From the NCBI GenBank assembly GCA_030560485.1, contig JAKTTS010000214.1, positions 1 to 24,611 on the forward strand: a DNA stretch of 24,611 nt, given 5' to 3'. The notes beneath the pieces were generated by a model. The model had not been told where the DNA came from. It ran no database searches and saw nothing but the letters and a program-made list of their open reading frames with translations. Every line of letters starts with the position of its first letter. The stretch's first letter is position 1. The translations under genes and the position numbers were made by a program. This document shows, piece by piece, positions 1 through 7,018 of this stretch. This DNA is from Ascoidea tarda (nom. inval.). Lineage: Eukaryota; Ascomycota; Saccharomycetes; Ascoideales; Ascoideaceae.

Positions 1-58
<58 letters not shown>

Positions 59-118
59 TATTATTATTACTATTACTATTACTATTACTATTACTATTAC
101 TATTACTATTATTACTAC
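1..118. repeat. TTA / TTACTA microsatellite at the window edge
   Basis: An uninterrupted TTA trinucleotide run changes into a TTACTA hexanucleotide run and ends in TTACTACTA. The array starts at the window edge, so its full length is unknown. No open frame of interest crosses it. Confidence 0.95.
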
Positions 119-601
119 TATATTTTACTTGAATTAATTGTATTTTTGTTTCTTTTCTTTATGTTTTTTTTTTAATTTCTTTTTTTCAATTTTCCACTTA
201 TATTTTCATTTTTATCTTTTTTTATGACTTCAATTATCATTTCTATGACTTCTGTTATTGAATACCATTAAAATTAAATGTATAATGTATTTATCTAAAT
301 ATGTATTATTTATTTACTTTTACTTGTTTACTTTTTAATTAATTTTTCATAAAAGGTTATCTTTATAATTTTATCATATTTGATTAAGCAAAAAGCACTC
401 AAAAAAAAACAGAAAAAAAAACAGAAAAAAAAAGAAAGCAGAGGAAAAAAAAATTAGATTAGCAATTAGAATAAAATTAGAACAAAAAAAAAGGATTGAA
501 TAAAAATTAAATAAACATTAAATAAACATTAAATAAACATTAAATAAACATTAAATAAAAACTAAATTGAATGGAACGCCATTGTAGATATACACTTTAT
601 T
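119..601. other. A+T-rich intergenic region downstream of the GPHR-family gene
   Basis: This stretch holds T-rich then A-rich sequence and the 11-bp tandem array listed separately. It lies 3' of the minus-strand gene that ends at 602. I see no tRNA, conserved small ORF or other gene. Confidence 0.7.
509..558. repeat. 11-bp tandem repeat, four copies plus a partial
   Basis: The unit AAATAAACATT occurs at 509-519, 520-530, 531-541 and 542-552, followed by a degenerate partial copy. It sits about 50 bp beyond the stop codon of the GPHR-family gene, probably in its 3' flank. Confidence 0.9.
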
Positions 602-2998
602 TTACATTTTAATATTATTTTCTATTATATTTTCTTCGTCATAAAAAAATTCGTTATAATTTGTTTTCATGTCCATAAATTTGTCATCATTATCAAAAAA
701 ATTATACTTTAAATTGTTAAAACGTTTTTCAATTTGTAAAAGAATTATAGTTATCACAACACTTATTGCAAATACTTTATCGAATAGCTCATCTAGTAAT
801 AAAACATTTAACGGTATTTTAAAGATTTTTGTAATTGCATTTGATAAACTTTTCGACAAATTTGATCTTATCATTAACGAAGTAGCAAGAACATAAATTC
901 CAGTCAATTCAGCTACTAAAAGATTTCTTGAAATTGATAACAAAGATTGTTGATTTTCGACATCATCATCGTCATCATCATTATGATAGTCTTTACTAAT
1001 TTTTTCACTGTGCTTTGCATTACCATTACCATTATTGTTTAATTCGTTTGAGGAGTTTTTAATTTTAATTGGCAACAATTTTGAAAAACTGACAAAAGTA
1101 TTCAAAACACTTGAAAATGAACAACAAAATAAACCAGTAGAAAGTAAAAAACCAATTTGATTTGATAATAAATTTTCATCGACAGTCTTTAAATTGAACA
1201 AACTTATTATTATTTTGGATAAACTTACAGCCAATGCATCCTGAATTATTTGGTCATTGTTGTTGTTGTTGTTGTTGCTGCTGCTGCTGTGATCATTAAT
1301 ATCATCAATTGAGGTTGTGGATTGTGGATTTAAAGTAGAGTAATAATTTTTATAGATTTGGTTTGGTAATTTTATAAAAAAGATATTAATTAATCTATAA
1401 ACACAATAAATTGAGAAGATTTTTTTACCCAATAATATCAATTTTCCTAAAAGAGTTTGATCGAAATTCAATTGATCGATTTTTTGAAGTATGTTTGCTA
1501 TATCATAGTATAAATTATTTTTTAGACTTGATAGAGTCTTAATTTCTAGTTGTAGTTCGTTAATTTGGATTTGGTCATTTGAGGTTTGGTTTGTAGTTTT
1601 GTAGTTGAAGATATTAATTTTTGAGAAGATTTTGTTTTGGATATTATTAGTATTGTTTTGGGAAGGTTTTCGATCAATTGATATTTTTCTTTGATGGTAG
1701 TTATTTTGATTATTGAATAGAGGGTTTATGTAGGGGTTTATGTTTGAGTTGTTAGTGAGGTTATTGTTTGTATTGTTTTTATTGTTTTTATCGTTTGTAG
1801 TAATTGAAATTGATTTTAGATGATTTAATTCATTTTGTCTTAAATTTATCAAAGAAATTGTATTTTTAAAGCTTTCGATAGTTTTTTTGAGATTTAGATC
1901 CAAGTTTTGTAGATTAGTTGTATTGTAGTGGTTGTAGTGGATGTGATTAGAGTTTTGATAATTTGAGAGAAATATTTTTGATATGGTATTTTGAATAAAA
2001 TTTGAATTTGAAATCAAGTAGTAGGGAGTTGAGATTGAGCCTATACCAGATAAGGCAGCCATACAAGCTATGCCTAGGATTGATAATCTTGATAGATATG
2101 AGGTTAATAGGTTGTAGGTATTTTTGTTGTTGGAGTTGGATAAGGATGGTGGGATTGAGAGGTTGACTTTTTCGATATTTTTCAAGGTTTGCATTGACAA
2201 GTCGTTTGGTAAGTCGTCTTGATTTAATAAGTTTAGGGAGAAGTTGTCAGAGAATTTTGAGTAGTTTAGTTTATTTAGGAAAAAAAGCCAGAGAAAGAGG
2301 AGGGAGATGGAGAGGATTAGTTTTAGTTTGATGTTTTTATAAATGGACTCATTGTTTGAGTAACTGTTGAGGGAAGAATTGAAATTTAAATTTTTTTTAA
2401 ATTTTTTGAATTGAATTGATTTTTCTTTTTCTTTTTCTTTTTCCATTGGTTTTTCTTTTTTTTTAAAGGGAGAGGTGAAATTGGAAGAGTTGTAGTTTAT
2501 GAAGAAGTTTATTAGGATGAAGGAGATTAAAAAGGGGAGGATGAGGATTAGGAGGATGATTAGGAGGGATAGATTTAGATTTAGGATTAATAGTTTTGGA
2601 GCTGAATTGAGCCATTTGGAGATTTCTGAGAGAACCAAGAAGATGATTAGAAGTGATGAGGATATGGTTAGAGAGAATAGGGATTTTAGGAGTCTTTTGA
2701 AGGAGGGGAGGAGGAGGATTTTGTAGTTCGATAGAGATATGGACAAGGAGGATCTGTGGGAGGAGGATTTTGGGGTGAGTCTTTGAGTTGGGACTGGGGA
2801 TGAAGAGAGAGAGGCAGAGGGAGAGGGAGAGGGAGAAAGACCTAGAGAATCGAGATTGAGAGATATTGTTTGTAGGTTGAAGATGTTGGGAACTAGTTTA
2901 TAGAGAAAGGTGTTTGAGTAGTAGTAAGTGGCCGAAAAGAAGAGAAGAAAAGGGAGAGAGTTAAAGGCCAGAGATAGAAGAGAAGAGGGAGAGGACAT
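602..2998 (-). CDS. Golgi pH regulator (GPHR/GPR89) family multi-pass membrane protein
   Basis: The 798-residue protein has hydrophobic segments near residues 7-33, 103-125, 140-168 and 226-242. A family signature follows at about 304-328 (RLSILGIACMAALSG, then a Pro-Tyr-Tyr motif), resembling the MALLSG...PYTY block of GPHR proteins. The C-terminal half has FSIYCV at 528-533, close to animal GPHR, and further membrane segments near 591-643, 692-711 and 738-756, as expected for the ABA_GPCR-type domain. Animal and plant relatives are anion channels or pH regulators of Golgi and ER; the yeast counterpart is, I believe, YHR078W (about 550 residues). The extra length comes from Lys/Glu-rich, Asn-rich and Asp-rich loops at about 180-200, 400-455, 571-582 and 673-680. 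The start codon leads straight into the first hydrophobic segment. Family membership is fairly secure; channel activity is inferred. Confidence 0.85.
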   Translation of the reverse strand: MSSPSSLLSLAFNSLPFLLFFSATYYYSNTFLYKLVPNIFNLQTISLNLDSLGLSPSPSPSASLSSSPVPTQRLTPKSSSHRSSLSISLSNYKILLLPSFKRLLKSLFSLTISSSLLIIFLVLSEISKWLNSAPKLLILNLNLSLLIILLILILPFLISFILINFFINYNSSNFTSPFKKKEKPMEKEKEKEKSIQFKKFKKNLNFNSSLNSYSNNESIYKNIKLKLILSISLLFLWLFFLNKLNYSKFSDNFSLNLLNQDDLPNDLSMQTLKNIEKVNLSIPPSLSNSNNKNTYNLLTSYLSRLSILGIACMAALSGIGSISTPYYLISNSNFIQNTISKIFLSNYQNSNHIHYNHYNTTNLQNLDLNLKKTIESFKNTISLINLRQNELNHLKSISITTNDKNNKNNTNNNLTNNSNINPYINPLFNNQNNYHQRKISIDRKPSQNNTNNIQNKIFSKINIFNYKTTNQTSNDQIQINELQLEIKTLSSLKNNLYYDIANILQKIDQLNFDQTLLGKLILLGKKIFSIYCVYRLINIFFIKLPNQIYKNYYSTLNPQSTTSIDDINDHSSSSNNNNNNNDQIIQDALAVSLSKIIISLFNLKTVDENLLSNQIGFLLSTGLFCCSFSSVLNTFVSFSKLLPIKIKNSSNELNNNGNGNAKHSEKISKDYHNDDDDDDVENQQSLLSISRNLLVAELTGIYVLATSLMIRSNLSKSLSNAITKIFKIPLNVLLLDELFDKVFAISVVITIILLQIEKRFNNLKYNFFDNDDKFMDMKTNYNEFFYDEENIIENNIKM

Positions 2999-3479
2999 GG
3001 TGAGAGATCAAGGCATGAGCAGCAGAGGTAGGAGTGGTAGGAGAAGGAGAAGGAGAGGAAAAAGAGGAGAGAGATGGAATTTAGTGAGATGAGAGAGATG
3101 GAATTTAGTGAGATGAGAGAGGATTGGGAATAAAATGGAATGCAATACAAATTCCCGGCGGAAGCTACAGAGATCAAAGGCTGAGAGAAGAGAAGATATT
3201 ATGATATAGTGTTAATAGTATATAGTATAAACATATATAAGTATTAAGTAGAGATCCAATAACCCAAGTACATAGCTAACGAGAAAAAAGAGAAGAGGAG
3301 AGAAAAAGAAAAGCAAGAGAACTTTTAAAATGGATCAATTGGATGGCTATTTGATTTTGAGAACTATTAGAGAAATGTTAAAGTAGTAGACCAATTGGAA
3401 TAATAAAAGCACTATTGAAGTGAGAGAAATGATACAGCCTAAATTGAAAAAAAAGAAATTAAGAAAAGAGAAGATTAGT
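2999..3479. other. Promoter and 5' region of the GPHR-family gene
   Basis: The plus strand is strongly purine-rich (GAGAGA, GGAGAAGG), so the sense strand of the gene is pyrimidine-rich. A 15-bp segment, GAGATGGAATTTAGT, occurs twice near 3069-3107. Beyond the TATA-like site at 3232-3239 nothing gene-like is visible. Confidence 0.6.
3232..3239 (-). promoter_or_regulatory. TATA-box-like element for the GPHR-family gene
   Basis: The minus strand reads TATATATG, a full match to the yeast TATAWAWR consensus, about 235 bp upstream of the start codon at 2998. In such A+T-rich DNA a chance match is possible. Confidence 0.4.
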
Positions 3480-3752
3480 TTATAATTCATCTTTTTTTGT
3501 GTTTTTGAGAGGAGCAGCGGTTGGAGTAGCAGATTGGATGATGGAGGAAGCAGAGGAGGTGGCGTTGGTGGCAATTAAGGAAGCAGAGGAAGCAACTGAG
3601 GAAGCAATTATGGAGGAGGAAGAGGCAGGAGACTTTTTGAACAAGGAAGAAGCGAGGGATTGGACCTTGGAGCCAAAGTTCTTGACATCAGCGCCTTCAG
3701 AGGCAATTGAGAAGGAGACAAGCAAGAGGGCAGTTAGATATTGGAATCTCAT
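3480..3752 (-). CDS. Small secretory-pathway Ser/Ala-rich protein ending in KKDEL
   Basis: The 90-residue protein starts with a clear signal peptide: MRFQY, a hydrophobic core LTALLLVSFSIA, then SEGA as a plausible cleavage region. The mature part has a short charged stretch (about 22-40) and a Ser/Ala/Ile/Thr-rich segment (41-80) with one N-glycosylation sequon (Asn63-Ala-Thr65) and many potential O-mannosylation sites. It ends in Lys-Lys-Asp-Glu-Leu, a canonical ER-retrieval form in animals; S. cerevisiae uses HDEL. Codon choice (GCT, GCC, TCC, TCT) resembles well expressed yeast genes. I recognise no family. A 95-codon frame on the opposite strand is an Ala/Glu-rich shadow. Likely an ER-resident or cycling glycoprotein; function unknown. 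Confidence 0.65.
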   Translation of the reverse strand: MRFQYLTALLLVSFSIASEGADVKNFGSKVQSLASSLFKKSPASSSSIIASSVASSASLIATNATSSASSIIQSATPTAAPLKNTKKDEL

Positions 3753-3947
3753 TGTGGGTGACGAGTGGAGTGGATCAGAGAGGTGAAGAGTGGACGATTG
3801 GATGCAATTGAGAAGAAGTGTTGGAGAAGAAAGCGAAAAAAAGAGAGAAAGGGAACTTAAATAGGACGCAGGAGCTGGACGAACAGAGCAGTCGAGAAGG
3901 ATAGGGGAGTGGATCAGAGAAGGTGTTGCTGGAGAATGGAATCAGAA

Positions 3948-3980
3948 TGGAACAAGAGTGGAACAAGAGTGGAATAACAG
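3948..3980. repeat. 11-bp tandem repeat, three copies
   Basis: The unit TGGAACAAGAG occurs at 3948-3958 and 3959-3969, with a degenerate third copy (TGGAATAACAG) at 3970-3980. It lies about 200 bp upstream of the KKDEL gene, within its probable promoter. Confidence 0.85.
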
Positions 3981-4060
3981 ACGAAGAATGGGCATCGAAA
4001 CAGATCTTTCAGTAACGTAGCACTCGTTTCGTATTCCTCTAAGTGGCTATTCTCTCAGTG

Positions 4061-4084
4061 TTTGTTGAGCAGATTCTCAACAAA
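4061..4084. other. Perfect 9-bp inverted repeat (hairpin)
   Basis: TTTGTTGAG (4061-4069) and its exact reverse complement CTCAACAAA (4076-4084) are separated by the six-base loop CAGATT. It lies 3' of TOM6 and far upstream of the KKDEL gene. It could be a 3'-end structure or a palindromic protein site; its role is unknown. Confidence 0.7.
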
Positions 4085-4248
4085 TTCAGCAGCACTGGAG
4101 ATTGGTGGGTTCGAGCTGTTGTGCTAAAAGGGAGAGGAGAGCACAGTTTTACTCTGGAGGAACAAGCTACAACGCTAAGGCTGGACAGACTGTTAGGAGT
4201 TCATTAGACGATTATATAGGGAGTACATAGCTATTTACAGTGAGGCAA

Positions 4249-4524
4249 TCAGCCCAATCTGCGAGGTGTTAGTGGTTGCAATGGCGTTTCAGAGGCTGGA
4301 ATGCTGGGAACATGCTCTGGTGCTCCAGCAGAACCAGCAGAACAGAATAGCTATACTTACTGAGGAACCATCAAGTCCATGATCTCAGACTGAATGAACC
4401 AAACACCAGCAGCAAAGAGGGAAACATTCAACACCACAGGATACGCTGGCGACTCCTTGAACTTCTGGAACCGCGAGACAGGCTCTTGCTTGGTGGCCCT
4501 GGGAATACCATATACACCATTCAT
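4249..4524 (-). CDS. TOM6: Mitochondrial import receptor subunit Tom6 (proposed spliced gene)
   Basis: Tom6 is a tail-anchored small subunit of the outer-membrane TOM translocase that stabilises the Tom40-Tom22 complex. Exon 1 (4524 down to 4361) encodes MNGVYGIPRATKQEP, then SRFQKFKESPAYPVVLN, a membrane segment (about 29-45) and FIQSEIMDLMVP. This aligns closely with S. cerevisiae Tom6 (SRFQAFKESPLYTIALN...FIQSPLMDMLAPQL). Read without splicing, the frame stops after Pro-Gln at 4357. A proposed intron (4360 down to 4259) joins a last exon (4258 to 4249) that completes Gln and adds Leu-Gly-stop, restoring the expected PQL ending in a 57-residue protein. S. cerevisiae TOM6 has no intron, as far as I recall. 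The identification is secure; the splice is a well-supported inference. Confidence 0.9.
4259..4360 (-). other. TOM6: Proposed 102-nt spliceosomal intron of TOM6
   Basis: The donor is GTAAGTAT at 4360 descending, the branch site CACTAAC is at 4274-4268, and the acceptor CGCAG ends at 4259. The branch-to-acceptor spacing is about ten bases with no pyrimidine tract, short but possible for yeasts. The next AG (TAAATAG) would give a C-terminus less like Tom6. Confidence 0.65.
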
Positions 4525-4541
4525 TGTGAGGACTAGCTGTG

Positions 4542-4571
4542 GTTGTAGTTGTAGTTGTAGTTGTAGTTGTT
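4542..4571. repeat. GTTGTA hexanucleotide repeat in the TOM6 5' leader
   Basis: Four GTTGTA units and a GTTGTT variant lie 18-47 bp upstream of the TOM6 start. On the TOM6 sense strand this reads as TACAAC repeats, so the leader would be an unstructured CA-rich stretch. Confidence 0.85.
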
Positions 4572-4662
4572 CGTGTTAGCAAATGCCAGTTGTTTCTTCA
4601 ACTTCGACTTCTGAACTTCTCTTCAAAAGATCGCAGCTGAAATTTTCTCCTTGGAATTTCGG

Positions 4663-4670
4663 GTCACGTG
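4663..4670. promoter_or_regulatory. CACGTG (Cbf1/Pho4-type) site upstream of TOM6
   Basis: GTCACGTG matches RTCACRTG, the yeast Cbf1 consensus. It lies about 140 bp upstream of the TOM6 start. Cbf1 is known to bind promoters of many respiratory and mitochondrial genes, so the position makes sense. The assignment is by motif only. Confidence 0.45.
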
Positions 4671-5185
4671 TGGCGCTGATTCAACTTGGGCTTTTCACTG
4701 AGCGAGCAGAACGAGTTTACGAAGAGCTGTGTATTGCGATGTCTGTTCTATGTCTGTTCTATGTAGCTGTTTCCTGTTGTAAATCGCTTGTTAGTAATAG
4801 CCCCAGGCTAGAGTGGATCGCAGCCGAGCACGACGCAGACGGTTGGGCATTGCTCAGAGCAGATCTTGAAGTTAGTTTTTTCTATCAACGATGATTGCAG
4901 ATAATGTAGATAATTTCGTCATCATGCTAATGCTCCACCGTCGTCTCGCTCCACAGCCGTGCTGTTCGTGGTGTGTAACATACCAGTACCAGTCTTATGT
5001 TCTACTTGTTTTGATTGTATTGGTGAGTGACATTTATTTGGCTGGTATATCCAAGATAAAACCTGCTTCTTCTTTTTCCAATTTAAAAGAGAAAACTGAA
5101 AAAAAAAATTAGGTCAAAAATATTGTTCAAAAATGTTTTCCAAAAAAGGAAACAAAAACACCGCGTGGTTCCATCGCACTGGCCA

Positions 5186-5209
5186 TGCATTGTCAGGTAT
5201 GACAATGCA
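5186..5209. other. Perfect 10-bp hairpin with a four-base loop
   Basis: TGCATTGTCA (5186-5195) and its exact reverse complement TGACAATGCA (5200-5209) flank the loop GGTA. The surroundings are A+T-rich, non-coding and more than 200 bp from either gene. The sequence TGACAATGC recurs once at 6371-6379. No tRNA or known snoRNA architecture was recognised around it. Confidence 0.75.
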
Positions 5210-5300
5210 CAAAGCTACTAGTACCAATGAAGTGGTCTGATGAAATGAATATTAAATGAATAAAGAGAAAAAGAATAAAGAGAATAAAAGAGAATAAAAA

Positions 5301-5348
5301 AGAATAAAGAGAAGAGAATAAAAAAGAATAAAGAGAAGAGAATAAAAG
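5301..5348. repeat. 24-bp tandem duplication in a purine-rich tract
   Basis: A 24-bp purine-rich unit at 5301-5324 is repeated at 5325-5348 with one difference at its last base. It sits inside a longer AGAATAAA-rich stretch (about 5255-5375), 3' of the unrecognised membrane-protein gene. Confidence 0.85.
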
Positions 5349-5450
5349 AATAAAAAATTAAAAAAATAAAAGAAAAATCTAGCCAGTTGAAGTACAGTTT
5401 ATATTATTATAGTTATAGTTGTAGTGATATAATAGTTGCAGTCAGTATCT

Positions 5451-5939
5451 TTATAATAATGAAAGAATAAGTGATCGAATCTTCTTTAATATGATTCTGT
5501 ATTTAATGTATTTCACATTCAAGTAGTTTTTAAAACAACTGAATAAATAAATAATAAAGTCACCCAAGATTGTAATTACAATTAAAGAAATAATAAATAG
5601 TCCCAAGCATCTTGAACATTTAAACGATATATTAATCAAGGTCTCAAAAATTTCAACTAAAATTTTAGAAACACCATTTAAAAAATTTAAAACATTGTAA
5701 AAAATAAACAAATGGTTTACAAAAAACTTGTTAATCTCAATCTGATTATCATTATAATTGTAATTGTAATTGTAATTGTAATTGAAATTGTAATTGTGAT
5801 TGAAGTTAGAATTCGAATTCGAATAATGGTTATAATTATTACCCAACTCAATTAAAAATTTAGGTAAATTCAAAGACACTGTTTGCATTCCCATATTAAT
5901 TGATGTTATTTCCTTTAAAAACTCTGAAAAACTATGCAT
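5451..5939 (-). CDS. Unrecognised small membrane protein with an Asn-Tyr repeat
   Basis: I do not recognise this 162-residue protein. Residues 1-35 look like an ordinary folded or amphipathic start, with no signal peptide. Residues 34-65 are low complexity, ending in a repeated Asn-Tyr run from a TTGTAA microsatellite. Residues 71-100 are hydrophobic with a few charges, and 111-135 form a strong membrane segment (CLGLFIISLIVITILGDFI). The C-terminus is basic (KYIKYRIILKKIR), so the tail probably faces the cytosol. A TATATATA element lies about 207 bp upstream. It is divergent from RVS161 with a 1,079-bp shared upstream region. It could be an organelle membrane protein with fast-evolving sequence, or a spurious frame in A+T-rich DNA. 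I lean towards a real gene because of the ordered hydrophobic pattern. Confidence 0.5.
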   Translation of the reverse strand: MHSFSEFLKEITSINMGMQTVSLNLPKFLIELGNNYNHYSNSNSNFNHNYNFNYNYNYNYNYNDNQIEINKFFVNHLFIFYNVLNFLNGVSKILVEIFETLINISFKCSRCLGLFIISLIVITILGDFIIYLFSCFKNYLNVKYIKYRIILKKIRSLILSLL

Positions 5940-5994
5940 TATCCACTATTATTATTATTATTATTTAATTATTTAATTGTTCAATTGTTTAATT

Positions 5995-6026
5995 ATTCAA
6001 CTATTCAGCTATTCAACTATTCAACT
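5995..6026. repeat. 8-bp ATTCAACT tandem repeat, four copies
   Basis: ATTCAACT units lie at 5995, 6003 (one change), 6011 and 6019, followed by a degraded unit. They fall in the probable 5' leader of the minus-strand membrane-protein gene. Confidence 0.85.
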
Positions 6027-6145
6027 ATTCTATTATTTCAGAAATAAAAATCTTCAATTGATTCACTGTTTCCTGTCGTCTTTCTCTTTTCTCGAAAATT
6101 TAGAAAATTAGAAATCTTTTAAATCACCAATGGATTCTCGTCGCC

Positions 6146-6153
6146 TATATATA
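6146..6153. promoter_or_regulatory. TATA-box-like TATATATA
   Basis: This symmetrical TATATATA lies about 207 bp upstream of the minus-strand start at 5939. It would serve that gene, since RVS161 starts nearly 870 bp away on the other side. Confidence 0.4.
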
Positions 6154-6547
6154 TCTCAAAAAACTAGCGCAAAATAAGAATGCGAAGATTTACTAATTTA
6201 CTGATAATTGAAACAAAACAAACCAGAATAAAACAATTGAAACAAATAAAGAAAACTAAAAAAAAATTTCAAAAGAGCAAAAGCTGAATCACTGTTATAT
6301 ACCCTATGCTATCATATCACTAACATGCGCACATTGCACCTTAGACCAATGTAGCCGGTTTTTAGGCTCATGACAATGCTGTTGAAAAAAGAAAAAAATG
6401 CCCTTTCTTGATAACACAATCCATGCAAAACCGGGATGCATTCTCGGGTATCCAATCATCACCTCCTTTCTGCTTTGCTTTTTTCCCCCTAGTTCGTTGT
6501 TTTCAACGTGTTCATCCCCTGTTTTTCTGAAACAACTCTGTTTTGGT

Positions 6548-6826
6548 CATGTGACTCTTTGATACTGGTCTTTCTTCTTCTGCATGTGTTATTCTTGCTA
6601 TGCACTTTTTGAGACTTTTTTCAAACAAAGAATTCAAATCTGTTTTTCACTTTCCTCACCCGCCTTCCGTACATCCAGATCACATGTTCACTACTGCTTT
6701 TCATCCACTCCCACAACTGTGGTTGCTCGTTTTTCCCGTTTGCTTTGTTTCCCATGTGAAAGACCCTGTTTTACTTCACAAAAGCCACCCGATCACGCTT
6801 CACTTATGGCTTGGTTGCATCACGTG
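6548..6826. promoter_or_regulatory. Cluster of CACRTG (E-box) motifs upstream of RVS161
   Basis: Five hexamers of the form CACGTG or CACATG/CATGTG fall in 279 bp: CATGTGAC at 6548-6555, CATGTG at 6583-6588, ATCACATG at 6679-6686, CATGTG at 6753-6758 and ATCACGTG at 6819-6826. Three extend to the full RTCACRTG Cbf1 consensus. The cluster lies roughly 190-470 bp upstream of the RVS161 start. The factor (Cbf1, Pho4 or another bHLH) is inferred from the motif only. Confidence 0.5.
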
Positions 6827-6873
6827 CACAGTCCTCCTATTCAAATTAGCCTCCATACTATACTCCCATACAG

Positions 6874-6894
6874 TATCAACTATCAACTATCAAC
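6874..6894. repeat. TATCAAC heptanucleotide repeat, three copies
   Basis: Three perfect TATCAAC units lie 125-145 bp upstream of RVS161, in its promoter or 5' leader. Confidence 0.85.
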
Positions 6895-6905
6895 TCTCTT
6901 TTATA

Positions 6906-6938
6906 CATCACCATCACCATCACCATCACCATCACCAT
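6906..6938. repeat. CATCAC hexanucleotide repeat, five and a half copies
   Basis: Five perfect CATCAC units plus CAT lie about 80-113 bp upstream of the RVS161 start, probably in the 5' leader. Confidence 0.9.
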
Positions 6939-7018
6939 TCATCATTTATTACTCTTTTATATTCATATTATACTATATCACTCCAATTGTCTTTTCTATA
7001 ATCAATTAACATATCATC

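Larger units (their letters stand above)
3753..4248. other. Intergenic region between the KKDEL gene and TOM6
   Basis: This holds the 5' region of the KKDEL gene and the 3' flank of TOM6. It contains a weak TATA-like TATTTAAG on the minus strand (3856-3863), a near-duplicate GAGTGGATCAGAGAGGTG segment (3768-3785 and 3907-3925), an 11-bp tandem repeat and a perfect hairpin, the last two listed separately. No further gene is visible. Confidence 0.6.
4525..5450. other. TOM6 promoter and 3' flank of the unrecognised membrane-protein gene
   Basis: This 926-bp stretch between two minus-strand genes contains a GTTGTA hexanucleotide repeat, a GTCACGTG site, a tandem ATGTCTGTTCT pair (4739-4760), a perfect hairpin (5186-5209) and a 24-bp duplication (5301-5348). 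Two plus-strand open frames (about 4583-4894 and 4891-5112) encode no recognisable protein. No tRNA or snRNA was recognised. Confidence 0.55.
5940..7018. other. Long divergent upstream region of the membrane-protein gene and RVS161
   Basis: The left part is A+T-rich with simple repeats. The right part (about 6300-6900) is richer in G+C and holds five CACRTG hexamers and two CCCCT stress-response-type motifs (6486-6490 and 6516-6520). Two overlapping plus-strand frames (6584-7009 and 6600-7001) look like chance frames in promoter and leader sequence. No RNA gene was recognised. Confidence 0.6.

Noticed and set aside
3499-3786. 95-codon plus-strand frame opposite the KKDEL gene
   Set aside because: An Ala/Glu-rich mirror of Ser/Ala codons; the minus frame has a signal peptide and a meaningful C-terminus.
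4100-4140. GGTTCGAGC, resembling a tRNA T-loop
   Set aside because: The flanks do not form a T stem and no D arm, anticodon arm or acceptor pairing could be laid out.
4583-5112. Two plus-strand frames of 103 and 73 codons between TOM6 and the membrane-protein gene
   Set aside because: No recognisable domain, Cys-rich composition typical of non-coding DNA, and the second sits in promoter or 3' flank sequence.
5090-5120. Minus-strand CTAAT, T run and CAG resembling a 3' splice site
   Set aside because: No matching donor or coding exon could be found on either side.
6584-7009. Overlapping plus-strand frames ending just before RVS161
   Set aside because: Two frames overlap each other and translate the simple repeats of the RVS161 leader (Ser-Pro or poly-His runs).
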